A stretch of 64,000 bases of DNA from Variovorax sp. J2L1-78 (GTDB taxonomy: Bacteria > Pseudomonadota > Gammaproteobacteria > Burkholderiales > Burkholderiaceae_C), in NCBI RefSeq assembly GCF_030317205.1, contig NZ_JASZYB010000001.1, forward strand, positions 1,426,001 to 1,490,000. The letters run 5' to 3'. The notes under the pieces are model-generated. The model did not search any database. It saw only the letters and a list, made by a program, of their open reading frames with translations, and was not told the DNA's origin. The translations under genes and the position numbers were made by a program. Below are positions 56,403-64,000 of this stretch, piece after piece; position 1 is the stretch's first letter, and the number at the start of each line of letters is the position of its first letter.

Positions 56403-57980
56403 TCAGCGGTGGTTGTGTTCCGGCGACGCGAGGTAGAAGGTGTTCCAGTCCTGTGGTGTCGCGGCCTGCGCCAGTGCCTGGCGCGTCGCGCTGCTCAGGG
56501 CCGGCAGGCCATCGCGCACCGGCGCGGATTCCGCCAGCGGCGGGAACGGCGGCTTCTCCAGCGGCGCCTGGTTGTCGCCGCGGAACAGCACCGCACCGTT
56601 GGCGCCCAGGGCGCGCGCAATCTCGAAGCGCGTCGTCATCTGGCCGGCGCTGGCCCAGGCGTCCTGCGTGAGCGGATAGCCGTCGGGCGTCTCGTGCGCA
56701 TAGAGCGTCTCACCCATGCGGTTGATCCAGCCGATCATCGGGTCCATGCTGGCCACCACACGCCCGCCGTAGGCCAGCCGCACGCTGCCGACCACGTAAT
56801 GCACCGGGTCGCGGAACTTGCGACCCAGCGAGGCGGTGAACTCGGGCGACTCGAACATCGTCGTCAGCACCGCGGCGATGTCGCCGTCGCTGCGCTGGAA
56901 GGTGGCGCTCATGCGTTCGACCAGCGCGGGCGGCGGCACGTCGGCGACGAAGTACACGGCCAGCTTGTTCGCGATGAAGTGCGCGGTGGCGGGCGCACGC
57001 GCCAGCCGGTCGAGCGCCTCGTCCACCTCGGCCAGGCCGCGCTGCGTGATCGGCGCACCCAGCAGCGTCTTCGGGCCCATGTCGTGCCGGGCCGGGTTGA
57101 ACTCGAACAAGCCGTCGCGCACGTAGGCCGCCTGCAGCTCGGGCCGCAGGCGCGGCGGCGGCGCGCCGTCCTCGCGCAGCGAAACGCCAACGCCGGTCAG
57201 CACCCGGGCCAGCGCCTGGACGTCGTCTTGCGAATAACCGCCACCGACACCCAGCGTGTGCAGTTCCATCAGCTCGCGGGCGTAGTTCTCGTTGAGGCGG
57301 TTCGCTGCGTTCTGCGCGTTGTCGAGGTAGCGCAGCATCGCCGGGTGGCGCAGCGTGGCGCCCAGCAGGTCGCGAAAGCGCCCCAGCGCATGCGGTCGGA
57401 TGGCGGTCTCTTCGTAGTCGCCGACCAGCGCGCGCAGGTTGGCCTTGCGGGTGCTCACGTTGAAGTGGTTCATCCAGAACCAGGTCATCTGCGCCTGCAG
57501 CTGGTTGGGCGAGTACAGCGCGCGCAGCAGGAAACGCTGCTGCGCCTCGCGCGCCAGCTGGTTCAGCGCCTGCTGGTAGGCCTGCCGCGCGGCTTTCTTC
57601 GCGTCGTCGTCGGCCAGGGCGTCGGCCGCCTTGCGCTGGTCTTCCAGTTCGCGGGCGAGCTGCTCGAGCGGCGTGCGACTGATGCGCATCGCATCGATCT
57701 GCGCCTGCGCGGCGGCCGGCAGCGGGGCCGGCCTCGGGTGCAGTTGCGCGCCGAGCCAGCGTGGGACGCCGACCGACGCCACCTGCCGTGCGTCGTCGGC
57801 GTTCGCGCCCCAGCTCACGCGGTCGAGCCACTGGCGCTGCGCGGCCGCGTCGGCCGGCGCCACCGCGAGCGTCGGTGTCGGCACGCTGCTGCAGGCCGCG
57901 AGCAAGGCGACCACCGAGGCAACCAGGAGGCGCCACGTCGGTGCCGCGTTTTGCACAGCGGGAGATCGGAGGAACGACAT
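56403..57980 (-). CDS. DUF1800 family lipoprotein
   Basis: A 525-residue protein: signal with lipobox VALLAAC, then a DUF1800 domain with LDRVSWGANADDARQVASVG at the front, MTWFWMNHFNVS, NENYARELMELHTLGVGGGY and FIANKLAVYFV. Function unknown. First gene of the DUF1800-DUF1501 pair. A hairpin that includes its likely ribosome site lies directly before the start. Confidence 0.88.
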   Translation of the reverse strand: MSFLRSPAVQNAAPTWRLLVASVVALLAACSSVPTPTLAVAPADAAAQRQWLDRVSWGANADDARQVASVGVPRWLGAQLHPRPAPLPAAAQAQIDAMRISRTPLEQLARELEDQRKAADALADDDAKKAARQAYQQALNQLAREAQQRFLLRALYSPNQLQAQMTWFWMNHFNVSTRKANLRALVGDYEETAIRPHALGRFRDLLGATLRHPAMLRYLDNAQNAANRLNENYARELMELHTLGVGGGYSQDDVQALARVLTGVGVSLREDGAPPPRLRPELQAAYVRDGLFEFNPARHDMGPKTLLGAPITQRGLAEVDEALDRLARAPATAHFIANKLAVYFVADVPPPALVERMSATFQRSDGDIAAVLTTMFESPEFTASLGRKFRDPVHYVVGSVRLAYGGRVVASMDPMIGWINRMGETLYAHETPDGYPLTQDAWASAGQMTTRFEIARALGANGAVLFRGDNQAPLEKPPFPPLAESAPVRDGLPALSSATRQALAQAATPQDWNTFYLASPEHNHR

Positions 57981-58019
57981 GCCTGTTCAACCTTTCGCGA
58001 AACGCGCAGGTTGACAGGC
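57981..58019 (-). promoter_or_regulatory. inverted repeat at DUF1800 translation start
   Basis: GCCTGTTCAACCT (57981-57993) pairs with AGGTTGACAGGC (58008-58019) except for one bulged T. The stem touches the DUF1800 start codon and, on the minus strand, encloses GAAAGG, the only ribosome-site candidate. It could be the end of the frnE-like transcript or a translation switch. A second hairpin, GACGGG/CCCGTC (58040-58064), overlaps the frnE stop and also lacks a T-run. Confidence 0.45.
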
Positions 58020-58062
58020 CCGTGTCAACGCCGCGTGAAGACGGGTGACAAGGCGTCGCCCG

Positions 58063-58737
58063 TCAGGCGGTCTGGGTCTGCGGCGCGGCGGCGCCGGCGA
58101 TCTGCCGCAAGGCGCGCTCGAAGACCTCGACCGGCTGCCCGCCCGAAATCAGATGCTGGTCGTTGATGATGACCGCCGGCACCGAATGGATGCCCGCCTC
58201 GGTGTACATGCGCTCGCGCTGCCGGGTCTCCTCGGCGTATTCGTCGCTCTCGAGGATGGCGCGCGCGCGCGCGGTGTCGAGCCCGACGTCGGCCACGGCA
58301 CGCAGCAGCACGTCGTGGTCCGACGGGTTCTCGCCATCGGTGAAGTAGGCCTGCAGCAGCCGCTTCTTCAGCGCCTTCTGTGGGGCCTCGCCTTCCAGTT
58401 CGGCCCAGTGCAGCAGCCGGTGCGCGTCGAAGGTGTTCCAGATGCGCTTGCGCTTGTCGAGGCCGAAGGTGAAGCCGACCGCCGCACCACGCTGCCGGAT
58501 CGCTTCGGCGTTGGTGCGCGCCTGCTCGGCCGAGATGCCGTACTTGCGCGTCAGGTGCTCGATGGTGTCCTCGCCCTCGGGCGCCATCTGCGGATTGAGT
58601 TCGAAGGGCTGGAAGTGCAGCTGCGCCGTGACGTCCGGCGCCACGCGCGCCAGTGCGGATTCCAGCGCGGTCAGCCCGATGGCGCACCAGGGGCAGGACA
58701 CGTCGGAGACGAAATCGATCTTGAGATGAGCGGTCAT
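58063..58737 (-). CDS. DsbA-family oxidoreductase, FrnE type
   Basis: A 224-residue thioredoxin-fold protein with active site CPWC (Cys15-Cys18) in SDVSCPWCAIG. The helical insert continues with FQPFELNPQMAPEGEDTIEH, and the cis-Pro loop is SVPAVIIND. No signal peptide, so cytoplasmic as other FrnE proteins. Likely a disulfide oxidoreductase or isomerase in stress responses. ATG 58737. Confidence 0.9.
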   Translation of the reverse strand: MTAHLKIDFVSDVSCPWCAIGLTALESALARVAPDVTAQLHFQPFELNPQMAPEGEDTIEHLTRKYGISAEQARTNAEAIRQRGAAVGFTFGLDKRKRIWNTFDAHRLLHWAELEGEAPQKALKKRLLQAYFTDGENPSDHDVLLRAVADVGLDTARARAILESDEYAEETRQRERMYTEAGIHSVPAVIINDQHLISGGQPVEVFERALRQIAGAAAPQTQTA

Positions 58738-58944
58738 GGGCGGGATTTTCTCTGGGTTCGCCGGATGCGGAATCAGGCCTTGATGATGCCCAGTCCGCGG
58801 GCACGGGGATCGCGTGCCGGGGGATCCCCCACTGGCCGCATGCCATCGGAGCCTTGCGCCACCCAGGGTAAACCACGAAAACCGACGTACTCACAACCGT
58901 CCTAGGATCGCGGGCGAGGCGACATCGTCTCAGCCGGAGAAACC

Positions 58945-59493
58945 ATGGCCACCGAAGGATTCGTCTTTTCGAGCGAAGCCAGAAAAGCCTACGCGCCTGG
59001 CACGCCCGTGTTTGTCTGGATCGGCGACCTGCCCGTCGGCACGGTCAAGAGCGTCAAGATGTCACGTGATGGCGGCACCGTGGTGCTGCAGAACTTCGAG
59101 TATTCGCCGGCCTTCGTCTCGCCGAGCATCGCCTTGCGCAAGCTCGTCTTCCTGGAACTGACCGCCTTCCTGGCCCGGAACGCCGCGACGGGCTTCAAGA
59201 TCGTCTACCGCTTCGAACATCGAACGACCGACGACATCGATGGCGTCGCGCTCGCCAATGCCCGCGCCAAGATGCTCGAAGGCATGGGCGCGACCCTGTC
59301 GAGCGTCGCGCCGCGCGTCGGATCGCAGGGTGGTGGCCACTTCGTGGTGGATGCGACCTGGCAGTGCAACGAGGCCAGCCTCGCCAAGTTGCACGCGGCG
59401 TTGTCGGCAACGCGCGCCGAGAATGCCAAGGAACGCAGCGCCACCTGGTTGAAGAGCCTGACCAGCAAGATCAAGAAGGGTCGCGGCGCCTGA
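58945..59493 (+). CDS. hypothetical protein
   Basis: A 182-residue soluble protein I do not recognise. The front is rich in short strands (PVFVWIGDLPVGTVKSVKMS, GGTVVLQNFEYSPAFVS). A helical KLVFLELTAFLARNAATGF is followed by a ferredoxin-like beta-alpha-beta pattern, and the end is a basic KIKKGRGA tail that might touch nucleic acid. CCGGAG lies nine bases upstream of the start. The 207 bp before it hold no other gene. Confidence 0.68.
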   Translation: MATEGFVFSSEARKAYAPGTPVFVWIGDLPVGTVKSVKMSRDGGTVVLQNFEYSPAFVSPSIALRKLVFLELTAFLARNAATGFKIVYRFEHRTTDDIDGVALANARAKMLEGMGATLSSVAPRVGSQGGGHFVVDATWQCNEASLAKLHAALSATRAENAKERSATWLKSLTSKIKKGRGA

Positions 59494-59531
59494 CCGGTGC
59501 GCGGGTCGTGCCTGTCCATGCGCAAGGCCGA

Positions 59532-59690
59532 TCAGAACTTCCCGAGCGCATTCACGAAGAAGCCGCGGCTGCGATAACTCAGGTCGGTCAGGTTGTCCGA
59601 GTAGTCGGTGAAGTTGTAGCCGACGCCGACCTTGAAGTTCTCGTTGACATGGTAGTAGCCGGCGGTGAGCCAGCCGGTCTTCCGGTCGCC
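59532..59690 (-). pseudogene. C-terminal remnant of an outer-membrane beta-barrel protein
   Basis: The last 52 or so codons of a barrel: GDRKTGWLTAGYYHVNENFK, then VGVGYNFTDYSDNLTDLSY, ending FFVNALGKF with the terminal aromatic of outer-membrane proteins. The alternating pattern and the end are typical of the closing strands of large barrels. Upstream reading frame is lost at about 59690, where the coding of an unrelated small gene ends at 59702. No start or signal peptide remains, so I treat it as a truncated relic. Confidence 0.6.
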
Positions 59691-59701
59691 GCGACACGCC
59701 T

Positions 59702-60007
59702 TCAACCGAGCCCGAAGTGCTTCTGCATGCGTTCCTTGCACGCGCTCTGGCGTTCGGTTTCCAGGGCCGCCACGACCATCCAGGGGCCCGGGTCGTGCTG
59801 GAGTTCCAGCGCCAGTGCGCCCGCGATCGCAGGGGAAAGCCGCCCCCGGCTGCGCGCGGTCCGCAGGGCCTGCTCGGACAACCCCAGGCGTCGCGCCCAC
59901 GACACCAGGCCGTCGCTCGCCAGGGCGAGGCTCAGCAACACCATCGTCGAGCGTGCGATGGGCACAGGCGCAGGCGCGTGCGATCGCGGGTCGAAGACGT
60001 CCATCAT
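59702..60007 (-). CDS. small helix-turn-helix-like protein (phage-type)
   Basis: A 101-residue protein whose middle reads as a helix-turn-helix: LVSWARRLGLSEQALRTARS (about 34-53), then ALALELQHDPGPWMVVAALE. It resembles small DUF3693-like DNA-binding proteins common in filamentous phages, by general pattern only. The ATG at 60007 overlaps the stop of the upstream gene by 4 bp (ATGA), which supports both being real. Ends 12 bp from the barrel remnant. Confidence 0.55.
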   Translation of the reverse strand: MMDVFDPRSHAPAPVPIARSTMVLLSLALASDGLVSWARRLGLSEQALRTARSRGRLSPAIAGALALELQHDPGPWMVVAALETERQSACKERMQKHFGLG

Positions 60008-60360
60008 TCGCCCATCTGCCCGCAACTGGCGGCGCGTCGGTACAAGGGGGCGTGCGGCGTGGCGCGTAGCCGCCACGAACTGCGGCAACGAACGAAACTG
60101 CCGAGCAGCTGCAAGCCCAGGCGGGTGACTTCCGTCACCGTGGCGGGCGCCTGCAGGTGGCCGTGCAAGGTCCTGCGCGGTTCGGGGACGGAGGCCTTGA
60201 GCGATCCGCTCAACTGGAGGACCCGCACGAGTTCGATCTCGGCATCTTCCGCCACCATGACGGGCAGGCGCGCGCTCGCCAGTCGCTGAAGCAAGGCCAG
60301 AGGTCGTGGGTCGGACGGTGCGCTGTCGTTCGCGCGCAGGGTGGGATGCAAGTCGGTCAT
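60004..60360 (-). CDS. hypothetical protein of small accessory operon
   Basis: A 118-residue protein with no recognised domain. The first half is acidic/helical (ALLQRLASARLPVMVAEDAE) and the second is basic, with four Cys/Arg-rich stretches near the end. ATG 60360 has GAAAGA just upstream; a longer frame to 60438 exists. It is translationally coupled to the small helix-turn-helix gene and separate from the flanking chromosomal genes. Confidence 0.5.
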   Translation of the reverse strand: MTDLHPTLRANDSAPSDPRPLALLQRLASARLPVMVAEDAEIELVRVLQLSGSLKASVPEPRRTLHGHLQAPATVTEVTRLGLQLLGSFVRCRSSWRLRATPHAPLYRRAASCGQMGE

Positions 60361-60502
60361 TCTTTCGGCGATGGCAAATTCGGCAGCAGGTCTTCGCACG
60401 GCGTTCGCCGCATGAAGTGCAAAGACGCGTCGTCGCAACAGGGCAAGGCCCTGCGGTCGACGGGCGCAAATGTAGAGAGCGTGCGAACAGCAATCAATCG
60501 AA

Positions 60503-60609
60503 TTGACAATCCATGAGTTTTGAAGCGCCCCGAGGTGTCCGGACGCACGGCGCGGAATCAGCGCTCACCGGAGAAAGACGGGAGCGCACGTTTTGACAAT
60601 GGTTGACAT
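60503..60609. promoter_or_regulatory. repeated TTGACA motifs before response-regulator gene
   Basis: The 344-bp gap (60361-60704) between the accessory operon and the response regulator holds no gene. TTGACAAT occurs at 60503-60510 and 60593-60600, and TTGACATT at 60603-60610, the last two exactly 10 bases apart. Ten-base phasing suits a dimeric OmpR-type protein. Some copies may simply be -35 boxes, though no good -10 lies at the right distance. Confidence 0.38.
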
Positions 60610-60704
60610 TCGTTGCCGCGATGGCGTCCGACAGGCCACTACACTTTGTTGCTGAAGGCGTTGACCTTTGTGGCTTCCTCCCCCTCACCAGGACCCTGAA
60701 GACA

Positions 60705-61421
60705 ATGCGAGTTGCCGCGCTTGACGACGACACCGTTCAGCTTGACCTTGTGAAATGCACCCTGGAATCGATCGGCCATGACTGTCATGTCTATGCCGAA
60801 AGTGCCGCCCTCCGACGGGCGCTCCAGCGAGAGTCGTTCGACCTGCTGGTTCTCGACTGGCATCTCCCGGATGGCAATGGCCCCGACATCGTTCGATGGG
60901 TGCGCGCCAACGTGAAGGACCGCGTGCCGATCCTCTTCGTGACCAACCGGCATCAGGAACGCGACATCGTGGAGGGCCTGACGGCCGGTGCCGACGACTA
61001 CATGGTCAAGCCGATGCGCGTGGGGGAACTGGTCGCGCGCGTGCGCGCCCTGCTGCGCCGCGCCTACGTCGAGCTGCCGCCCGACGAGCAGGTCTGGGGG
61101 CGGTACCGCTTTCTGCCGACGGTGCGTCGGCTCGAGGTGGATGGCGCGCCCGTCGCGCTCACACAGAAGGAATTCGATCTCGCCCTCTTCCTCTTCCAGA
61201 ACCCGGGGCGGCTGCTGTCCCGCCAGCATCTGCTCGAGGCCATCTGGGGCAACGCGAATCCACCCGGCACGGAGTTGATGTCCCGGTCGCTCGACACCCA
61301 CGTCTCGCGTGTGCGCAAGGTGCTCGGTCTGCGTCCGGAGGGGGGGTTCAGGCTCGCCTCCATCTACGGGCAAGGCTATCGATTCGAGACCGTCCTGGCG
61401 ATGCCCGGTGGCCCGGATTGA
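60705..61421 (+). CDS. OmpR/PhoB-family response regulator
   Basis: A 238-residue regulator: receiver domain with Asp7-Asp9 pocket, phospho-acceptor Asp51 in LLVLDWHLPDGNGP, Thr80 and Lys102; then a winged helix (about 135-230) with LTQKEFDLALFLFQNPGRLL and DTHVSRVRKVLGL. No sensor kinase gene is adjacent, so it is an orphan here. ATG 60705 begins the receiver domain; AGGA lies 13 bases upstream, and a longer frame from 60603 would add a non-family tail. Confidence 0.92.
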   Translation: MRVAALDDDTVQLDLVKCTLESIGHDCHVYAESAALRRALQRESFDLLVLDWHLPDGNGPDIVRWVRANVKDRVPILFVTNRHQERDIVEGLTAGADDYMVKPMRVGELVARVRALLRRAYVELPPDEQVWGRYRFLPTVRRLEVDGAPVALTQKEFDLALFLFQNPGRLLSRQHLLEAIWGNANPPGTELMSRSLDTHVSRVRKVLGLRPEGGFRLASIYGQGYRFETVLAMPGGPD

Positions 61422-61454
61422 CGGTGCGCTCGCCGGGCTTGGCCGGGATCGAGG

Positions 61455-61877
61455 TCAGCCCTGGGCCCACACCACGGCGGCATTCCTCAGCAAGCTCTCG
61501 ATCTCGTCCTGCTCACCCGGAGGAATCTCCGCCCCCGGAATCAGGGTCACGTAGCTGGCGACGAGGACGATGTCCCCCAGCGTGCGGCGCCAGTTGGCCG
61601 GCGCGTCGGCAGCGTCCAGGTCAGCGCGCATCGCCTCTGGCCCTGCCCCGCCGCCGGCTGGCAGCGACCGCAGCTGCAACACCCCGGCCCCGCCGTCCTT
61701 GGCGAAGGTGGGCGGGCAACCCGGTGGCAGCTCTCCCCGCAGGTCTCGCCACTCGCCAGGAACGGCGAGCCGGATCCAGCCGAAAGGGAAACTGACGACG
61801 GCCGATGCAGGGGCCATCGCTTGCACGACGAACCCTTCCCGCACTGCGCCGCCATCGGGTGATGCGGTCGAAAGCAT
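61455..61877 (-). CDS. hypothetical protein
   Basis: A protein of about 140 residues that I do not recognise: hydrophobic strands AVVSFPFGWIRLAVPGEW, then a Pro/Gly-rich loop, LRSLPAGGGAG and a C-terminal helix DEIESLLRNAAVVWAQG. It could be a small secretion- or transport-related protein of the DcrB/PsbP-like sort, but evidence is thin. ATG 61877 lies five bases from a dyad; ATG 61817 is an alternative. It lies 67 bp after the UPF0149 gene on the same strand. Confidence 0.5.
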   Translation of the reverse strand: MLSTASPDGGAVREGFVVQAMAPASAVVSFPFGWIRLAVPGEWRDLRGELPPGCPPTFAKDGGAGVLQLRSLPAGGGAGPEAMRADLDAADAPANWRRTLGDIVLVASYVTLIPGAEIPPGEQDEIESLLRNAAVVWAQG

Positions 61878-61881
61878 TCGT

Positions 61882-61916
61882 AATTGTTGCCCAGGATGAA
61901 GCGCCGGGAAACAATT
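61882..61916 (-). promoter_or_regulatory. dyad before small hypothetical gene
   Basis: AATTGTT-G-CCC (61882-61892) against GGG-A-AACAATT (61906-61916): 10 of 11 positions pair, around a 13-base loop. It lies between the UPF0149 gene stop and the hypothetical gene start. An operator or a factor-dependent terminator is possible; no T-run follows on the minus strand. Confidence 0.4.
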
Positions 61917-61944
61917 TATTCTCCGTTGAGCTCCAGCGTGGCGG

Positions 61945-62739
61945 CTAGCCCGCCCCGTGGCACTTCTTGTACTTCTTCCCGCTGCCACAGGGGCAGGGGT
62001 CGTTCCGCCCCGGCGTGGCTTCCTTGCGGATCGTCTCCACGCGCGGGCCCAGGCTCTTCCACAGCTGGCGCAGGTCGTACACCGCCCAGATCGCCTCGCC
62101 GAAGTCGTCGAGGCGGCGCTGGCTCACGCTGGGCGGGCCGTCCTCGGCGAACATCGAGACTTCGGGCTTGCCGGTGTCGTCCTCGGTCAGGGCGACGATC
62201 GACTGCAGCGCGTCGTCGAGCATGCCGGCGGCTTCCTTGTCGCGCGGCGCGGCCCAGTCGTCGGGGAAGTTCTCCACGGCGTACATGAAGCCCAGCGCCC
62301 ACACTTGGGCGAAGGACGGGATGGCCTCGCCCTCGACCTCGGCGCGTTCGTCCTCGGGCAGCGAGGCGATGGCGCCGCGGGTGTCGAGCACCTCGGGCTG
62401 GAAGCTGCGGTCGTCGTCGAGCGCCTGCACGTCGGCGTCGAGCGCCTGCTCGATCTCCTGCCAGCGGCGCTTCCAGTGCCAGACAAACTCCATCTGCTGC
62501 GCGGGCACGAAGCTGTCGCCCAGCAGCACCGGCCAGTATTCGGAGGGCGCGATGGGGCGGCGGGCGCACACCAGCGCGGCGAGGAAGCCCTCGCAGAACT
62601 CCCATTGCGGAATCTCCTCGTCCTTCTCGCGCATGGCGTCGAGCAGGGTGTCGAGCAGGTCGAAATCCTCGGGGCCGAGGGCCTCGCGGTCGGTCGAGGG
62701 GGTGGGCGCGTCGGGCGCAGCGTCGGAATTCGTGGTCAT
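61945..62739 (-). CDS. UPF0149 / SEC-C motif protein
   Basis: A 264-residue cytoplasmic protein: UPF0149 (YgfB/YecA-like) domain (about 20-210, with [20 protein letters not shown] and [17 protein letters not shown]), and a C-terminal zinc-binding SEC-C motif [14 protein letters not shown]. YecA-type proteins with this motif bind ribosomes in E. coli; SecA shares the zinc tail. Function here unproven. Starts ATG 62739, divergent from the FMN gene. Confidence 0.9.
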   Translation of the reverse strand: MTTNSDAAPDAPTPSTDREALGPEDFDLLDTLLDAMREKDEEIPQWEFCEGFLAALVCARRPIAPSEYWPVLLGDSFVPAQQMEFVWHWKRRWQEIEQALDADVQALDDDRSFQPEVLDTRGAIASLPEDERAEVEGEAIPSFAQVWALGFMYAVENFPDDWAAPRDKEAAGMLDDALQSIVALTEDDTGKPEVSMFAEDGPPSVSQRRLDDFGEAIWAVYDLRQLWKSLGPRVETIRKEATPGRNDPCPCGSGKKYKKCHGAG

Positions 62740-62791
62740 GAAGGTGGCGGATTGAGCCCTCTATGATGCAGCAGGCTTCGGGAGACCCCCT

Positions 62792-64000
62792 ATTTCGACC
62801 CCCACGTTTTCCATCTTTCCGGCCCGCTACACGGCCTTCGTCCTGTGTCTCGCCGGGCTCGCGGCCAGCGTGGCTGCGGTGGTGCTGCTGCCGCAGGCCT
62901 GGTTCGGCTGGGTCGCGCTGGCGGCGTTCGCCACGCTCGCCGGCACCGGCGTGCACGACCTGCGGCAGGCGCGCCATGCCATCCTGCGCAACTACCCGGT
63001 CATCGGCCACCTGCGCTTTCTGCTGGAGTACATCCGGCCGGAGATCCGCCAGTACTTCATCGAAAGCGACAGCGAAGCCGCGCCCTTCTCGCGCGCGCAG
63101 CGCTCGCTGGTCTACCAGCGCGCCAAGGGCGAGCCCGACAACCGGCCCTTCGGCACGCAGCTGAACGTCACCATCGCCGGCTACGAATGGATCAACCATT
63201 CGATGCAGCCGACCGCGCTGGCCGACCACGACTTCCGCATCGTCATCGGCGGCACGCCCAACCCGGCCACGCCGTCGGGCTTCACCTGCACGCAGCCCTA
63301 CAGCGCCAGCGTCTTCAACATCTCGGCAATGAGCTTCGGTGCGCTGTCGGCCAACGCGGTGCTGGCATTGAACAAGGGCGCGAAGCTGGGCGGCTTTGCG
63401 CACGACACCGGCGAAGGCTCGATCTCGCAGCACCACCGCGTGCACGGCGGCGACCTGATCTGGGAGATCGGCTCGGGCTACTTCGGCTGCCGCAACGACG
63501 ACGGCAGCTTCAGCGAGGAACGCTTCATCGTGAACGCCCGCGACCCGCAGGTGAAGATGGTCGAGATCAAGCTGAGCCAGGGCGCCAAGCCCGGCCACGG
63601 CGGTGTGCTGCCGGGGCCGAAGGTGACGGCCGAGATCTCGGCCGCGCGCGGCGTGCCGGTCGGCGTCGACTGCATTTCGCCCTCGTCGCACAGCGCCTTC
63701 TCGACGCCGGTCGAGATGATGCATTTCGTCGCCCGCTTGCGCGAACTGTCGGGCGGCAAGCCGACCGGCTTCAAGTTCTGCGTGGGCCACCCGTGGGAAT
63801 GGTTCGCCATCGTCAAGGCGATGCTGGCCACCGGCATCACGCCGGACTTCATCGTGGTCGACGGGGCCGAGGGCGGTACCGGCGCGGCGCCGGTCGAGTT
63901 CATCGACCATGTCGGCGCGCCGCTGCAGGAAGGCCTGCTGCTGGTGCACAACACGCTGGTGGGCGTGGGGCTGCGCAGCCGCATCAAGATCGGCTGCGCG
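62792..64000 (+). CDS. FMN-binding glutamate synthase family protein (3' end beyond window)
   Basis: 403 residues are visible. Two N-terminal membrane helices (about 16-55) are followed by a GltB-like FMN barrel: YSASVFNISAMSFGALSANA, GEGSISQHHRVHGGDLIWEI and FIVVDGAEGGTGAAPVEF. Free-standing members are membrane-anchored and of unknown substrate. No ATG, GTG or TTG lies in frame between the stop at 62753 and 62870, yet the protein-like reading starts near 62792. I choose ATT 62792, six bases after GGGAGA. GTG 62870 would cut the first helix. Confidence 0.8.
   Translation, partial: MSTPTFSIFPARYTAFVLCLAGLAASVAAVVLLPQAWFGWVALAAFATLAGTGVHDLRQARHAILRNYPVIGHLRFLLEYIRPEIRQYFIESDSEAAPFSRAQRSLVYQRAKGEPDNRPFGTQLNVTIAGYEWINHSMQPTALADHDFRIVIGGTPNPATPSGFTCTQPYSASVFNISAMSFGALSANAVLALNKGAKLGGFAHDTGEGSISQHHRVHGGDLIWEIGSGYFGCRNDDGSFSEERFIVNARDPQVKMVEIKLSQGAKPGHGGVLPGPKVTAEISAARGVPVGVDCISPSSHSAFSTPVEMMHFVARLRELSGGKPTGFKFCVGHPWEWFAIVKAMLATGITPDFIVVDGAEGGTGAAPVEFIDHVGAPLQEGLLLVHNTLVGVGLRSRIKIGCA

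Noticed and set aside
59532..59900. A 122-residue minus-strand gene covering the barrel relic
   Set aside because: Its first half is Pro/Gly/Arg-rich and is the out-of-frame reading of the small helix-turn-helix gene; only the last part is real barrel sequence.

Overview
The window reads as chromosome from a GC-rich Betaproteobacterium of the order Burkholderiales, most likely family Comamonadaceae (Variovorax/Acidovorax-like). The basis is gene order and protein style: nrtABC-nasA followed by ybiB and cobA; rpsU-yqeY; pmbA divergent from darP-mog; gcvTHP behind a glycine riboswitch; a Bug-type binding protein; and a GC-rich palindromic intergenic repeat. I could not run a search, so genus is not resolved. 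I saw no rRNA, tRNA, CRISPR array or intact insertion sequence.

Layout. 1-5.3 kb (minus): a chemosensory operon, MCP - CheY - STAS - CheA - MCP, running off the left edge. 5.5-6.5 kb: an AraC-type regulator facing away from it. 6.6-11.1 kb (minus): four consecutive genes for exported proteins, ending with a lipoprotein built like FlgT/CsgG. 11.2-12.3 kb: tsaD. 12.4-23 kb (plus): a nitrate-assimilation locus with a NIT-ANTAR regulator, nitrate ABC transporter, FAD reductase, molybdenum nitrate reductase, ybiB and cobA. 23-30.3 kb: mostly housekeeping genes (sterol-desaturase-like protein, lipoprotein hydrolase, HI0933 flavoprotein, rpsU, yqeY, Nudix, pmbA, darP, mog). 30.4-33.3 kb: a TRAP transporter. 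33.9-38.7 kb: tandem glycine riboswitch and gcvT-gcvH-gcvP. 38.7-45.2 kb: SDR, GGDEF/EAL protein, xthA, DUF3014, and a divergent Lrp/metC pair. 45.6-53.9 kb: a probable catabolic island with a TctC/Bug protein, flavin monooxygenase-like enzyme, fused CMD/alkylhydroperoxidase protein and a complete LivJHMGF transporter. 54-58.7 kb: TPM protein, DUF1501/DUF1800 pair and a FrnE-like DsbA protein. 58.9-64 kb: hypothetical genes, a decayed outer-membrane-protein tail next to a small two-gene accessory unit, an orphan response regulator, a UPF0149/SEC-C protein and the start of a GltB-like FMN protein.

How the genes work together. The best-resolved system is nitrate assimilation. Between the regulator gene and nrtA I can read a sigma-54 promoter (TGGCAC-N5-TTGCA), then a leader with two hexaloop hairpins that fit the ANTAR rule (A at loop position 1, G at position 4). 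The second hairpin shares bases with a strong intrinsic terminator just before nrtA. This predicts a nitrogen-starvation input through NtrC/sigma-54 and a nitrate input through NIT-ANTAR antitermination. CobA (sirohaem precursor) and Mog (molybdenum cofactor) supply cofactors, but no sirohaem nitrite reductase is present here. Glycine controls its own cleavage genes through the riboswitch.

Least explained parts: the four-gene exported FlgT-like operon, the nested palindromes between the chemosensory operon and the AraC gene, the structured rpsU leader, and the OMP-remnant/accessory junction near 59.7 kb.
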